From Notamacropus eugenii (taxonomy: Eukaryota; Chordata; Mammalia; Diprotodontia; Macropodidae), in the NCBI RefSeq assembly GCF_028372415.1, contig NC_092874.1, positions 335,004,651-335,068,650 on the forward strand: a stretch of DNA of 64,000 nt. Reading direction: 5' to 3'. How positions within the stretch are numbered: the first letter of the stretch is position 1; each line of letters opens with the position of its first letter. Below the pieces are notes generated by a model that saw nothing but the letters and a program-made list of their open reading frames with translations, ran no database searches and was not told the DNA's origin. Below are positions 46,231 through 59,635 of the stretch, piece by piece. The position numbers and the translations under genes are program-made.

Positions 46231-47028
46231 GCATGGGAGCTCCGAGTGCTGGCTATGATTTCACACAGTTTTCCCTCTGCTATGACTTGGTTGGGGGAGC
46301 GCGGACAAGGGTAAGAATCTCATGTTACCAGAACTTCCTCTCACCTCTATGACAAAGTGAAGTTGTTCTCAATGGAAAATTTAGCTTCTTTTTAGAAAAA
46401 CAGTGAATTGGGAGCTTTTTAAATCTTCCATAGCAGGTTTTTTGTTTTCTTGAGGTGGGGAGGAGGAAAAGAAGACAATACTTTTTTAAGCACCTAATTT
46501 AACTTTTCACTAAAAAGAGCAACCAAGTTCTGGCAAGGAATAAAGAGCAAGACAATGTGGAAGGAGATGAAAGTCAGCACAGTGAAGCTCAATTTCCAAA
46601 TGGTTTTAATTAAAAATAATGTAGCCTATCCCTATTATTTCCATAAGCATTCTGCCTCCAAGGCTTCACCTGAGTGTTCTTCCTGGATTGTTGGTGTAAT
46701 TCAGTCACCTTCAATGTCCTTCTGTAACCTGGCTTTGGAGAGAACACCTCCAGGGCCACAGTGGCTCTGACTCTGGTTGGCTCTAGGCAAGAGTAGGCTG
46801 GTGAGGGGAGGAGCAGCTGGCAGGCTCACATACTGTCTTGTCCTGGTATCTGACTTTTCATCCATGACTCCCCAGTTAGCCTGTGAACTCCTTGAGGAGA
46901 GGAACCATACCTTATTCTTTTCTTATAGTTCCCATAATGCCTCAAATGGACCTGAGTCAATGCTCACTAAGTATGTGGACAAAGAGAATCTTTGGCTGCA
47001 AAGTTCACTTTGTGGGCTGCAAGCTTAC

Positions 47029-47065
47029 CTTCACTCGTGACTCCTTCCTCCGGCTCATCACCTTT
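47029..47065 (-). CDS. TOM1L2: TOM1L2 short coding exon (acidic linker)
   Basis: A 37-base exon reading KGDEPEEGVTSE plus one base; human has KGDDLEEGVTSE. It links the myosin VI-binding segment to the C-terminal helix. Acceptor TTTCCATCACAG|AAAGG, donor GAAG|GTAAGC. It shares its last glutamate codon with the terminal exon. Confidence 0.93.
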
Positions 47066-48558
47066 CTGTGATGGAAACAAAGAACACGCAGCATTAGTGT
47101 CCTGGCCCTTCATCTTCCCCTTTCTGTTCTCCGCTGACTTCCCTGGTCCATGGCAGCACAGCATGGCTGGCATGTTACCATCAGGACAGTGTGAGCTGGG
47201 GGGGAGGGGGAAGGTAGGCAGCTCTCTTCTTCCATAAAACAAGCACCATCCTGCCTGATGGTAGGAATCACATGGCGTCCCCCATTACGGGTCTGTGATG
47301 TTTCTCTCAGGTCATAAGGTGGCAGAACCAAGAAGCTACCGATGATGGATACTGAATGTTCTAAATACACTTAACTCCCATTCTTTCTTCCAGCTTCTTT
47401 GTTTCTAAAGAAAAGACGAGCTGCTGGAGATGAAAAAATATATCCTTCCTGAAGACTGTGTTTCCCAACCTTTTTGAAATTGTGAAATACTACTGTTGTT
47501 GGCTGGACCTTACCATGCTACTATCTCCTCCAATACTTATTATATTTTTTAATTAGAAGTTTTAATTAAAGTTAATTAGAATTATTTCATTTTGAGAATT
47601 TCATTACACTCATGGATATAATTGGACCCACCCTAGAGTGTTATAAAACCAGGGCAGAAATCACCAGCTTAGAGGCAATTAATAAACTCCTATGAACCTT
47701 ATTCTCATACCATACATCTCCCCTGCCATAGAAAACTATAATGTGAAAGGTAAATGGGAAGCAAAAAGCACCCCAGATTAGTAAGGGAGCACATTTTTTA
47801 TTTTCATGAAAAAGAAAATGATGGGCTGTATTAGATTTTAAGTTACTGGTCTACTTGACAATGAATTGCTTTGAAAAGTCTCATTCTCTCTGAAAACGGC
47901 ACAGGGAGCAGAGCTTGAGAAGCGTAGGAAAGGTCTTGGTCTCCTTCTGGTTCTGTCATGGATCCATCTGACATTAGTGGAAGGAAGTTAAAGGTGGCTA
48001 AATAATTGTGCCTTCTGACATGTGACATGGAATGGACAGTTGATGCAGATAGTGCTATGGCGGAACTGTTGTTAAAGGACAGTCCAGATATTGGAACAAT
48101 TCTCCATGAAACAAGGACACCATCAGGTCTTCCTCATCATCTCACCTATGATGTAATTTCTAATTAGTAGAGAGGGTGATTTTTTCTTTTGCTACATTCT
48201 TAATAACTACAGCTTTTGTAGCAACACTACTCATGGAGGAAACTTCTCTTATGAATCAGAGACACAAGGGGGAAAAGTCTGATGGAGGCTTAAAAAAAAC
48301 TCCTGAAAGTGACAAGTAAACAGGAGTGGGAAGAGGGGTGAATGAGTTTTCAATCATATGTGAGACTTGGAATATGCTACAGACTGATTGGAACTTCAGG
48401 TGTAAGCACCCTGCTAAGCTGGAAAGGCCAGACACACCATGTGCACTACCTGATATGGAAAGCAAATTTTTTACTGGTTTCATTAGTATATAAAATGCAT
48501 AATTTCTGTTCTCAGAGAAAGAAGGTTAAGAAAAAATATATAAAAGTCAAAATCTCAC

Positions 48559-48618
48559 CAGGTCCGTACTGAGCCACACCTCAATGTCATCCATGACAGA
48601 GGACTGCGCAACAGGGAT
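48559..48618 (-). CDS. TOM1L2: TOM1L2 coding exon with the myosin VI-binding tryptophan motif
   Basis: This exact 60-base, phase 0-0 exon encodes 20 residues, IPVAQSSVM followed by DDIEVWLSTDL. In TOM1-family proteins the segment around the conserved I-x-x-W-L forms part of the site bound by the myosin VI cargo domain, which recruits the motor to endosomes. I, W and L are all kept. Human has PSV and RTDL where this has SSV and STDL. Acceptor CCATAG|ATCC, donor CTG|GTGAGA. As it is symmetric, skipping it would keep the frame. Confidence 0.94.
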
Positions 48619-50509
48619 CTATGGAATGCAGCAAAGAGGGCCACCGAGCCAGGCAAAACCCACAAACAGCCAGGGCAAAAAGAAAACAAAATACCGGGTA
48701 CAAAATTAAATAATCAAAAACCACCCACCTCCCCAATCAAACTCAAAATACACTGAGCAAAACATGACCAACATGGCACGTAAATTTAAACGTAAGAATG
48801 CGCTGAAAAGGCAACCAAATATGTAAGAGCAACATGTGAGGTAAATCATAAATAGGCAGGTAAACCAAACAGGGACTGGCAGGAGAGAAATCATAAAAGT
48901 GGAGCAACCAAATGGGACACTAAGGGGAAAGGGAAAAGATGGCAGTACATGTTCTTAAAATGGATAACTTTTTGACTCCTTATTTTAGTCATCGAACAGA
49001 ATCACCTAAACTCAGTGTTGAAAAGCTACAATCTCAAGTACTAATCTTGGAATTTTGCTAAATTCAGGATTTCAACCAACTAACCAACCTGTAAATCTAT
49101 ACAAACTACATTGGCTCTCACTAGCTACCATCAATATTAGAGTTTGGAACCCAGTGATGGAATTTCCTATCTCTGAGATGACTCCAGACTTCTCTGAGGT
49201 CTTGTCTGACAGCAGAGCTGTTAGTGATAGTGGTACTGCAGACACTGAGTGACACTGGGTGGCCAAGCTGCTGGAAATGAAAGGCTTTAAAACATTTATT
49301 AATGAAGATTCCTTCTGGCCCTTCAACTGCCCAGGCAAAGGCATTTTGAAACTTTTTGTTGATGGGAAGGACATTAGGAGGGATGAAAGGAATGGACGGG
49401 GGTGGCGACAAGAGGAGGAAGAGATGAAGGGGTTCTGAGGACAGGAAATAGTGGCCCTGACCTGGACTCTAGAATACCTCTTAGAAAGTGGGTCTCACAT
49501 TTCCCTGCAAGTTGAAGCATGGAAGACAGATGAGATGTCCAGGAGGAGGAAGAACCTCTGAGCTTCAGGCTAACTTTTCTTTGTACTCATTTAGAGGGGC
49601 TAAAAAGCAGGGCAGTTCTTAATACAATAATGTCTTTTGAGCTCCTGGGCTAGTTTTGAATTTAAATTTGTTGCTCTTAAGTTAAGGAAAGGCATCACAT
49701 AATAGGCAGCTTAGGGATAACTGGCCAGAGTTAGGGAGCTTGCCATAACTAAGAAAATTGAGATCTATCTCGTTAGGGTGTGGTGTGTTTCAATATCGTG
49801 ACCAGTCAGGCCGAATATCTCTCAGGATGGTCAGTTTGAAGAATGTTTTCAGTTAAAAATATTTAAGTTGCTGTCAAAAGTGATAAAAAGTCAAGGAAGT
49901 TCTAACACTAAAAAGCCACATTAATAAAGTGCTGGCTAAAAGCCTGGAGGAATTAGTTAATTGCCTTTAATTGACCCTGTTACATTCTGGTGTGAAAGAT
50001 AATCTACCTTACATGCCAAATTGCATCTCTGGTGTCTGGATGGTAATTGCCTGGGGTTCAATTTTAAATCTACCATTTTCTAGTAAAATTCCAATTTTGA
50101 CTTATTTCTATCTCCACGTCAAAGTTTTGGTAAAGGATAAAGTTAAAACAATGAAATGAGTTGTTGTCCCAGGGTCTGCTAAATGCTATCATTTTGACCT
50201 TAAAAAAGAGAAAAACTCATTTATCAACCCTAATTTAACAACCATGTCTCCACTGTTAAAAATCTCCTGTTAAAAGATGATTTGAGACAATGGGGGTTAG
50301 AACTTTTAAGGTTAGGACATCCCTTTGAGGAGTCTATTAGTTTTAAAAAGAAAAAAAAATTGTAAATCTATGATTCTCTCACCCCTGAGTAACTAGAAAT
50401 TAACAGTATGATAATCATATTTCCCTGAGAGCTGATACATAGCATTCAAATGAGGTGTTTGACAAAAATTAAGTAGAATCTTTGGATCCTTAAGAAGTTA
50501 ACCAGGTCC

Positions 50510-50650
50510 ACTTTTCTGTTTACTAGCTGTGTATGACCTTGGCGAGGCCATTTCACCTCTAAACCTCAGTTTCTTTTTCTATAAAATGAAAGGGTTATGG
50601 CAAGACGATCTTCTTGGTCTCTTTTATCTCTAAAGGCCTATTCTAATAAT
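50510..50650 (+). repeat. THER1/MIR SINE fragment
   Basis: CCTCAGTTTCTTTTTCTATA and AAAATGAAAGGGTTATGG. Confidence 0.65.
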
Positions 50651-51249
50651 CAGCAATAAGCGCACCCAAAACCACTTTTTGTTAAGGTTAAAAAGTTTTC
50701 AACCATCAAAGATCAAAACTGTAAAATTTGTTGTTTTTGTTTTCAACCTAATGGCTTATTTAACTGTCTGAGAACTTAGGCATATGGAATGGTCAAACCT
50801 CTCTCTCCCACCAAAAATTTTAAACCAAACAAACAGATCAAAAAAACCTCTCAACAATTAGTCCTGGGAACAAAGAAGGGAAAGCACAAGCATAATTTCA
50901 TCACTTCCAGGCACAAACACCTGACATGATGTGCCAAGGGCCCTTGATGTGGGCAGCAATCATTAGGGTAAAAGTAATAATGGAAACATAAGCAAAATAT
51001 GCTGATTTCTAGATGGTTGGTAAACATGTGCCTTTCTTTCACATATACATGCACATACATAAGTGGTGCCAGTTTTTAAAGTTTTTACATTTTAAAGTGA
51101 GGATGTTCAGCCTCTGGGAGCTTATAAAATGCTGATACTCAAGAATTATTGATTTGAAAGTAAAGTCATCTCAAATGGGAAAACAGATACAACGACAGCT
51201 TAGGAATGAATGCATATCTACATCACATTTTTATACCTTTTGCATACCT

Positions 51250-51480
51250 AGCTGGACAGTAGAGTGGAAAAAGCCCAGAACTTGGAGGTCAAAGACCTAA
51301 GATCTGAGTCCCTGTTTCATCACTTACTAGCTCTGTGACCCTGGGCAAGTCAGGCAAATCTGGGTATTTTAGTGTCTCTATATAACTATATCTATACAGT
51401 GGGAATAATAATATCTGCACTCCCTCCCTCAACTCACAGGGTTGTTTCAAAGAGAGGCCCCATAAAGCCATCAAGAATTA
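51250..51480 (+). repeat. MIR-type SINE
   Basis: TCTGTGACCCTGGGCAAGTC core with CACAGGGTTGTTTC tail. Confidence 0.75.
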
Positions 51481-51640
51481 CAGAAACAAAAATCATCATT
51501 ATTGTCTTACAACAGCATCTTCTCTAAGATAAAAAACTGTTTGTTAGAATATATCATTTTTTCAGATGTTATTTCCACAGCTGAGATGTGTATTCACACT
51601 TTCCTGACTTTTCTGTGAACTTCTCTCCAATACTCTTTCT

Positions 51641-51897
51641 GTCGTTCAGTCATTTTTCAGTCGTGTCTGACTCTCCATGACTCCATTTCGGATTTTTTTG
51701 GCAAAGAAACTGGAGTGGTTCACCATTTCCTTCTCCAGCTCATTTTATAGATGAGGAAACTGAGGCAAACAAGGTTAAGTGATTTGCCTAGGGTCACACA
51801 GCTAGTAATTGTCTGAGGTCACATTTGAACTCAGACAGATGAGTCTTCCTGACTCCAGGTGTAGCACATTATCCAGTTCACCTCCTAGCTGCCTCCA
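51641..51897 (-). repeat. Marsupial tRNA-RTE SINE, near full length
   Basis: Reverse copy from CGTTCAGTCATTTTTCAGTC through GAGGAAACTGAGGCAAAC to CACCTCCTAGCTGCC. Confidence 0.92.
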
Positions 51898-52174
51898 ACT
51901 CTATCCCCCTTCCCCCATTAGTTACCAGAGGGAAGAAATTAGATCTTTTTTTCCTGGGACAGCAACTAGCATGGCATAAGAACAAATGAGTTTAATACTG
52001 AATCTTCTCAGGATGGTAAACTTCTGGAAACTCCAAAAGTTAGAGCATGGGGAAGATTTTCTTCTCTTTTTGATCTACCAACTAAGTAAAGAGCAGACCA
52101 TGTAGCAGAATCCAAATGATTAAATATGTTTGCAGGTATTTTAAAACTGAAATCTGAAATAAGGTCAAAGAAAA

Positions 52175-52640
52175 ACAGCACAATGAAATGAAAAGAGCAC
52201 TTGATGTTCACCTAGATGATCTCTGAAGGTTCCTTAGAGTTCTAAATCCTCTAATCCAATGGAATCTATGACTTGGCCTCAGAGGAGTTGGATTCTAGTT
52301 CTTAATTAGTTGTATGAACTTAAATAAATCATAACCAGTCTTTTAGATGAAGGGGTTGGACGAGAGGAACGCTAAGATGTCTTCTAGTTCTAACATTTTA
52401 GGATTCTATAATTAAAAGGCAATTCACTCAACTCTGCACTGCTTTGGTTTTCTAATCTGGGAAAGAAATGACTCAGAAATTGCTGGAATGAAGTAGTTAA
52501 TGTACGAAAGGTCATTTACTTGCTCATTCAACAAGCATTTTTAAAGAGCCTACAGTAATACAATAATACTTGCTGGGTATACAAAGACAAAAATCAGAAA
52601 GTCCCTGCCCTTAAAGAACTTTCCCCTTCTAATAGAGGAA
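52175..52640 (+). repeat. THER1 SINE and ancient interspersed repeat head
   Basis: 52175-52415 has GATGTCTTCTAGTTCTAAC and TTAGGATTCTAT, the THER1 tail. 52525-52640 has CATTCAACAAGCATTTTTAA and GTCCCTGCCCTTAAAGAAC. Confidence 0.65.
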
Positions 52641-52984
52641 GACCCCAGAGCAGGAATTTCTATGGAGAATATTTGTTGATAGACATACAACAGAGGTTTG
52701 GTTTTGTACAGATTAGCTATTTGAACCCCCATATCCTAATAAGCAATCTCCTATAATGTTATATATATCTTCTAATTACATATGTGTGGTTAGACACAAA
52801 ACTGAACAGGAGGCTGTTTTAAAAAGGGAAAGAAGTTTTTCTTTCCTTGTGAGTAGTTGTAGAAACCTAAATCAAAGGAAACTGAGGATGAGGAATGGAA
52901 GCAGTTCTACTCTCAAGGAACTAAGGGGTCAGGAAAACACTGCATAGCAGAACTGGAAGGGACTGCAGAGGTCATGATGATAAT

Positions 52985-53228
52985 GACTGACATTTATACA
53001 GTGTTTTAAGGTTTGTAAAGCATTTTACATAAATTATCTCATTTAAACCTCATAATCACCCCATGAGATAAGTACTACAAGTATTATTAAACCCATTTTA
53101 TAGATGACGAACTGGGCCCCAGAGAGGCCAAGCAACTTGCCCATGGTAACACAGCTAGTAAACTTCAGACATGGGGTCTGGACCCAAGTCTTTCTGACTC
53201 CAAGTTTATCTACTACACCATAATTCCT
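52985..53228 (-). repeat. MIR-type SINE, near full length
   Basis: Reverse: TTTGTAAAGCATTTTACA, CAACTTGCCCATGGTAACAC and AGTCTTTCTGACTCCAAG. Confidence 0.85.
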
Positions 53229-53569
53229 CAACTCCAATCCAACCTGTACCAGAATAGGAATCCCTTTTTCACTGCTAAGTGGTCATCTAGTTTCAAATTG
53301 AAGACATCTAGGGAAGAACTTACTATATATGAAGCCCACCCTACTTGGAGACAGCTATGATTTTAAGTTTTTCCTTACTTTGAGTCAGAAATGGATTTTC
53401 TTCATTTTCCACTCACTACTGCTAATACTACCTTCTGGGGTCAAGGAGTTTTAGGGTTTCTTTTCTAAAGTGAATGCTCTGATGTCTTAAGCAACTGAAA
53501 TAATTACCATGGACTAGATGGTAGTTAAAAAGAGCAGAATACTTAGAGTCCCTTAAGATTGGTTCCAGG

Positions 53570-53710
53570 CTTAATTTTGCCTGTCTGCACTATCCATGTG
53601 GATGCATGGCACTTCTCTGAGCCTTAGTTTCCTCATTTGTGGAATAAAGGCAGTTGGATTAGATGATTTCTAATGTCCTTTTAAACTCTATTCTAGAATT
53701 CTGGGATCTT
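53570..53710 (+). repeat. THER1/MIR SINE fragment
   Basis: GAGCCTTAGTTTCCTCATTT and TTGGATTAGATGATTTCTAA. Confidence 0.7.
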
Positions 53711-54249
53711 GTGCTCCAATTCAAGCTAAACACTGCCACTGCTAGAATGGGTTAGGAAATGAGTTAGGAAAAATCAGGATTGCATTCCCTTTATTTTAGA
53801 CAACATCCAGAGGACCCTTTCACTGAAGTCTTACTGTGATTGCCTCACTGAGGTGGTCTTGGGCTCTCAAAGTCTACATCAATGGAACAATAATTCTGGC
53901 AAGTTCTACCAAGGTGGTAAGACTCTGAGTACAGGTCCAGCGCTGATCTGGATATATGTTGTTGGAGGACAGGCGTAGCCAGGTTTGGAGAGGCTCATCT
54001 GATTATGCTGTGTGCAAGACGATGACGTTTTTTTAGGTCGTGGCAATTCTTGAAGAGTATCTACTAAATTACAGAGAGGTTTTGATTGGGCACCAATCTA
54101 GGGAGTACTCACATTAACAAAATCACAGAGGTCTGATATATGTGCAAAGACTTAGATTCTGCTTTTTACCCCTGTGTTTGGCTGGTCCAATGACAAAGAC
54201 AATCAAAACAAACTAAACAAACTAGACAGATGACTATCTTTGAAGGCCT

Positions 54250-54540
54250 GACTCTGTGAAGCTTTCCTGACCACTCTGACCTAAAGAACTCTCTTCCTTT
54301 GGACTCCAATAGCACTAATGTCTGGAGCATTCCTTTCACACTTAATCATGACTAGCCTGGTAACATCTCTTCTATTGTTGGTCTTGAGCTGCTACTTAAT
54401 CTCGAATTGCTTTTTAATTTTCTTTCAAGCTTAGTCTTATCTGCCCAACTAGATGGTAGGTTCAATTATAGGGAGCTGTATCTCATAGCTCCATCTCCTC
54501 CAAAGTGCCTTTCACAACAAAGCTGAGTATTCAAAAAATC
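54250..54540 (+). repeat. L2 LINE 3' part, worn
   Basis: GAAGCTTTCCTGACCACTCT, CCAACTAGATGGTAGGTTC and CTCCAAAGTGCCTTTCAC follow L2 order. Confidence 0.5.
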
Positions 54541-55264
54541 TTTTTTTCCCCAGTTGGATAAAGACAAAGGGCTAAAATGGGAAGGAGAGAGAAGCAAATT
54601 GCAAAGGAAAAGTTACATGGGAACTAGTGAGTGGGAATTCACCTGTTATTTATCAACTTCTGAGATCAAAAGATTTCATTTAATTCTGCAATTTATATAA
54701 CTCTGGTGCCATTTTAAAAGAGATAGTAAAATTCCTCCCTAATCCTCAGCACCAACTGGTAGCTAGGGTTGTAACAGTTCTTCCTCCTGTTCTCACTCAA
54801 TAGTACAAAAAGTTACCAAATAAAGAACTTGCACTATGGATATTTAGAAAGACTGGGATTTTCCATTCTATTGTAAATAATGGCAAAGCATTTAATACAT
54901 GTTGTTAAAAACAACAAAAACTACAGTCAGGCAGAAGAGACACCAGGTTAAAAGTAACTGTTAGTTTGGTTGTGTCTTAAGGGGTGTGGGGAGATTAGAG
55001 AACTCTATCTACTGCATTTATACAGCAAGAAAGCAGCCTATGGAGGCAGATGTTGGCTTCGGTTCACTCAGCCAGCAGGGCTGTCTACAGGAAGGCTGCA
55101 GTATCCTTTTTTACAGGATTGATGACCACAAGGCAAAATAGTGAGGATAAAGGTGGTGGAAAGGGAGTGGATTCTTCCAATTTAGCCAAAGGAGAGCTGT
55201 ATGGAATCACAAAGAAATCATGGGATTAGGAAATTTCTGACCCTTCCATCTAACTTTTACTACA

Positions 55265-55278
55265 GAGGGAGAGAGAGG

Positions 55279-55340
<62 letters not shown>

Positions 55341-55413
55341 CAGACAGACAGACAGAGACAGACAGAGAGAGAGAGACAGGCAGAGAGAGACAGACAGAGA
55401 GACAGAGACAGAG
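55265..55413. repeat. Compound GA / GACA microsatellite
   Basis: About 70 bases of GA repeats pass into about 75 bases mixing GACA and GAGA. On the TOM1L2 transcript it is a CT/TGTC-rich tract. It produces the SLSLSL- and ERERER-like open frames, which are not genes. Confidence 0.95.
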
Positions 55414-58400
55414 AGGTAGGTAGAAGAACTGGTCCACCTTAGGATGGACCAAATGAGTATGTAGGTTGTTTCAATATACTTGGGGCTCCCTGGTTCCACC
55501 CCAAAAATTTTCTCTCATATGGCATGGTAAGCTTATACTGGTTTATATTTTAGGGGTCTCCAAGGACAATTAGAAAAAAAATACTAACCACTTAAGTATT
55601 TCTAAATGTGCCTACTCAGACTATTGTTGAGTATTTTCACCATTTCTAAAGGCTCTACTCACTACCAAGCCTAGTTTAAAGGTTCCAATGAACTGACTGG
55701 AGTAGGAGATAATCTTTTCAAAATTCAAGAGGGATAAACCCCTCAATGGTAAAGACAATCATGCTAATTTAAACTCAATTTATCTACAATTGTCACATGT
55801 CCCTTTGACATTTCACAACCAGAGCTAGCACTCTTTTTCTGTGTCCTCACAGGTGCTGTTATTACCTCTTCTTCCTCCCCTTCCCCCCAGGACTTTCAGC
55901 CCCATGAATTGAGAGACCATGCTTTCCTAGGTTTTCAATATCTCTGTAAGCTCCCCCATTTCCATACCCGAATTTGCCTAAGACAGTGTTTTGTATGTAG
56001 CAGGAATTCAATAAGTATTGATGACTAGATGTAAAATGGCTACCCAAAAGTCAAATATAATGGAAGCCATGGGTAGAAAGCAAAGAATTTATGTTTTACA
56101 AGTCAATATCTATTTAGTCCTAAGGACCAAGGGCACTTTAAAAGGAAAAAGAGCTCATCTCAATTCCAGGCCTTCAAAATGCATGTGCAACATGAATGTT
56201 CTTTTTCAACTGGCTTGCTTTGAGCTAGTTCCTTTAAAAGTATCACCTCCCAGAACTAAATCACCAGTAAAACTTGTGTTTATCCTGCAAAAGCAGATAC
56301 TGCATATGGCTATCAAGACAGTAAAAGGAGGAAAGGGATTCATTGCCCATCCCAAGCTTATTTTAAAAATTATTAACAACAGCATAAATAGCAGCTGAAA
56401 AGCACTTCAGGTGTTTTCCTAGCCTGAAAATCTAATTTAAGAAGATTAAATTTGGCTCTCAAAAGTAACCTTGTACTGTCTCATTCACAAAGGTTCAGTA
56501 GATTGGGGAAGGTAAACAGAAGATGATTATTACAAAGGCGGGAATGGGGGAGGCGGGAGAGGGACGGACAATAGGGGATTTTGCTTTGGCTGGTGATATC
56601 TCACCATTCCTTGTGTAATTAGCCACTTGTCTATAGGCTCCATGTCGGAGTTCCCACCTTTACCTCTCCTCTGGGCGGAGAAAAGAAATGTCCCAGAAAG
56701 AAAGAAATCACAGCAATCCTCATGACAAAAGGTTAATAGTGCACCAGCAGTAAAAGAAAGTCACTGTTCATATTCACTTATTTATTCAATTAAAAAAAAC
56801 CATGGAAACCTATAATGTTTCCCTTAGCCCCTCTGTAAAAGAGAAAAAAGGTTTAGTGACCAAGAAGAAACTCTCAATATTAAGGCTTCACCATAAATAC
56901 TGAGTTGGAAGGATATATTTCCTAAATTGTTAACCTGTTTTTATATAATCTCCAAGTCTCTTGACACATGACAGACCTTGGCTTCTTCCAATCAAGCAAT
57001 ATAGACATTAAGCAATTAAACACATCATCATTTGATAAGACGCTAGAGTCATTAGGACCTTTGAAAACAGTGGGGTGAGCTAAGCCACTAACCTAAACAG
57101 GTGAAAGGTCATCACATCCACCAAATCTACTTGGAAGGGAATACTCTGACCAGCCACCTTACACAGGCTCCAAGCCTTCTGACCTGATAAGCTTTGGGTA
57201 TAGAGGATCTTTATGCCAGCGTGAATGACAGAAAGCACTTGCTTCTAGCATTGTTGATACTAGCAAGGATACTGACCCAACCTGAGAACCACTGAAGTGA
57301 GCACCATAAGAAACGAAAGCATTGACTTCTGGACATGAAGTTGCAGTTCCAAAGCTGGGTGGGTTCTTTTACTCTGAGTATTAGTTTTCCCACACTAGCT
57401 CAATTAAAAATGGCTGGACATTTCTGGGTTTCTCTATTTCATTTAGCAAAAAGAAGAAAAAGGATTGTGATATTGAAAATGCTGAGTCAGTCAACCTGAC
57501 CAGGGGTACTGCTGTTTACTAACCTTATAGGGAAAGCAAAGCCTAGTTATTATGAAACAGGCCTAGATCCTACAGGCAGATGTTGGACTAGCTCTTCAAT
57601 GCTCCCTAGTGGCAGACATTGAGAGGAACATTGCTCTGATTCACCAAATGTTCTCCTAGTGGGTTCTATGTTGTTATCTGGTTTTGTTTTTCTGCAGGAT
57701 GAAAAACTGAATGGAATGTTACTGCGTGGTATGCCTGGGAATTCACTTAGACAAAATTCAGGGTTAAGAAAAGGTGATCTGCTATCATAAGGAAGGAGGC
57801 CAGTGCCCTTTTTTAATCCTTCCTTTAAAATCAATGGACCTACACTACACTAGGCTGGTTGAGTATAGACTGGACCTGTGGGAAGGTTTTCTACCAATAC
57901 GTAACCCTTACCCCCAACACACACACCACCCACACCCACACCCACCCACACTGCAGCCCCTAAGTGCTAGCAAGAGTGGAAGGGGGATGCTAAATAGGCA
58001 GAAAAGCCTAGAAGAAAAGTTCTAACTTTTCTCTTCTAGTAATCTGAAATAGTCTATAAAAACTGACAATGCTAGCTTGCAATACAAAGAATTACAAAAT
58101 ATCACTCACCTCTCTTCATTTTTCTCAATATTATCTGATCCCTTGTAAGAAGTCACATGGTGGTGGTGGGGGGGTGGTGTGTGTGATACTTTTTACAGAC
58201 AAGGACCTTCCCAAATTCTGTTAGAAATCTAATTTCCTGGGAATGACTTCCTTCATTTCTGTAAACGGTTATGACCATCCACTTACCCAGTGCTGCTTCC
58301 GTTCTCGTTCCAAGCACTCAAAAACCTTAACTGTCTCAAGATGGCTACCTCAAACAAGTTCACTGCTTCTTCATAATCAGGCTAGCAGTGCCAAGTACAC

Positions 58401-58740
58401 ATTATATAAAGAAACCCCTTCCTTGTGATCATTTCTCTCCTCAAGTAAATAAAATATTTCTAAAGAGCCTCTATCACTGGATTTCTCTCTCCCTAAAGGG
58501 TACAGTATCAGAAGACTCCAAGCTGGGGGCCAAGCACTAAGGGGCAAGCGCAGCTGTGCCCATCCATGGGGCCACAGCTTTTTCCTGAAGTACAATAAAG
58601 GGTCTATCACTAGGACCCTGTTCACTGCCAAGATGAGCCTCCCTTTATCTAGCTGGATTGCCTCAATAGTTCTTATCTTCTGGGGTACTTTGTTTCAAAT
58701 GTCTTCTTTCCACATAGGGGAAACAGGTTTAAAAACCTAC

Positions 58741-58816
58741 CACTCCAGTGCTCTGTTTTCGAACATCTAATGCAGAGGCCAGCCCTCCCACAGCTTGTGG
58801 ATCCTCATAAGTGACT
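58741..58816 (-). CDS. TOM1L2: TOM1L2 coding exon ([11 protein letters not shown] segment)
   Basis: The 76-base exon completes threonine and reads [18 protein letters not shown] followed by [24 protein letters not shown] is a highly conserved hallmark of TOM1 and TOM1L2. Acceptor TTTACAG|AGTC. Two donors are possible: GTG|GTAGGT, which I chose because it keeps the human length, and GGA|GTGGTA, which would drop one residue. The next intron is the largest in the window, about 10.1 kb. Confidence 0.93.
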
Positions 58817-59414
58817 CTGTAAACAAAGCAGAACAAGCAGTTTTAGTTCAAACTATTGATGATGGAGGATCTGTGATCAGTTTTCTATTCTGAACGATCT
58901 GCAATGGAGCCCCCTTCTTGAATATACAAGAAAGTCTACCCCTGGCTCTGTGGGAAGAAGCTAAGGGATCATGCTTACTCACTGATGTTTGACAGCAATC
59001 AGGAGAGTTAGGTTCTAACTGTGGCTTGAGTCTTAATTTCCTGTGAGACTTGGTTTTTTCTCATCCGAAAAGTATCATGCCCTGATCTCACTGGGATGCT
59101 CGAGAAGCTCAGGAACAGCGTGTGAATTCAGTGCTATGAAATATGGCTGAGACTGGGTTCGTGTGGAAAGTCAAAGTAATGCTCCTCATTATTAATGATA
59201 AAGAAACCTTTGCACCTGCAGGTGCAAGAGAAAAGGCTCATGAATACTGGGGCTCTGCAGCCATTACATCTATGAACCTGGAGGATAGGCTCTCCTCCCC
59301 TCCCTTCTAGCCCAGTTTTTCTGTTCTCTGATACACAAACACTTTGTTCCAGTGAAGCTGCCAAAAGGAGAGAGATGGACTACTTTATCTTTAGAACTCT
59401 GGACTACGTCCAAA

Positions 59415-59635
59415 GTCAATATTTCTATAGTGCTTTAAGAATTTTAAAGTGCTTTATGTGCATTATCTTATCTGGTCTTCAGAAAAACTCTGTGAGGTAG
59501 ATGCATATTACAGATGAGGAAACTGAGGTTGACAAAGGTCAAGTGACTTGCCAGGAGACACACAGGTGCTGTCTAAGGTAGGATTTGAACTCAGGTCTTT
59601 CTGATTGCTCTATCCAGTGTGCTACTGAGTTGCTC
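59415..59635 (-). repeat. MIR-type SINE
   Basis: Reverse: AAAGTGCTTTATGTGCATTA, GATGAGGAAACTGAGGTTG and GGATTTGAACTCAGGTC. Confidence 0.85.

Larger units (their letters stand above)
43941..47028 (-). other. TOM1L2: Last TOM1L2 intron
   Basis: About 3.1 kb, with two THER1/MIR-like copies (44090-44240, 46030-46230), two dinucleotide microsatellites and otherwise unremarkable DNA. Confidence 0.85.
48619..58740 (-). other. TOM1L2: Largest TOM1L2 intron in the window
   Basis: About 10.1 kb between the VTYEDPQ exon and the IPVAQ exon. It holds MIR, THER1, tRNA-RTE SINE and L2-like copies and a large GA/GACA microsatellite, listed separately. I looked for an extra in-frame coding exon and saw none. 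Confidence 0.85.

Noticed and set aside
55201-55499. Open frames rich in ER or SL repeats
   Set aside because: Translations of the GA/GACA microsatellite.
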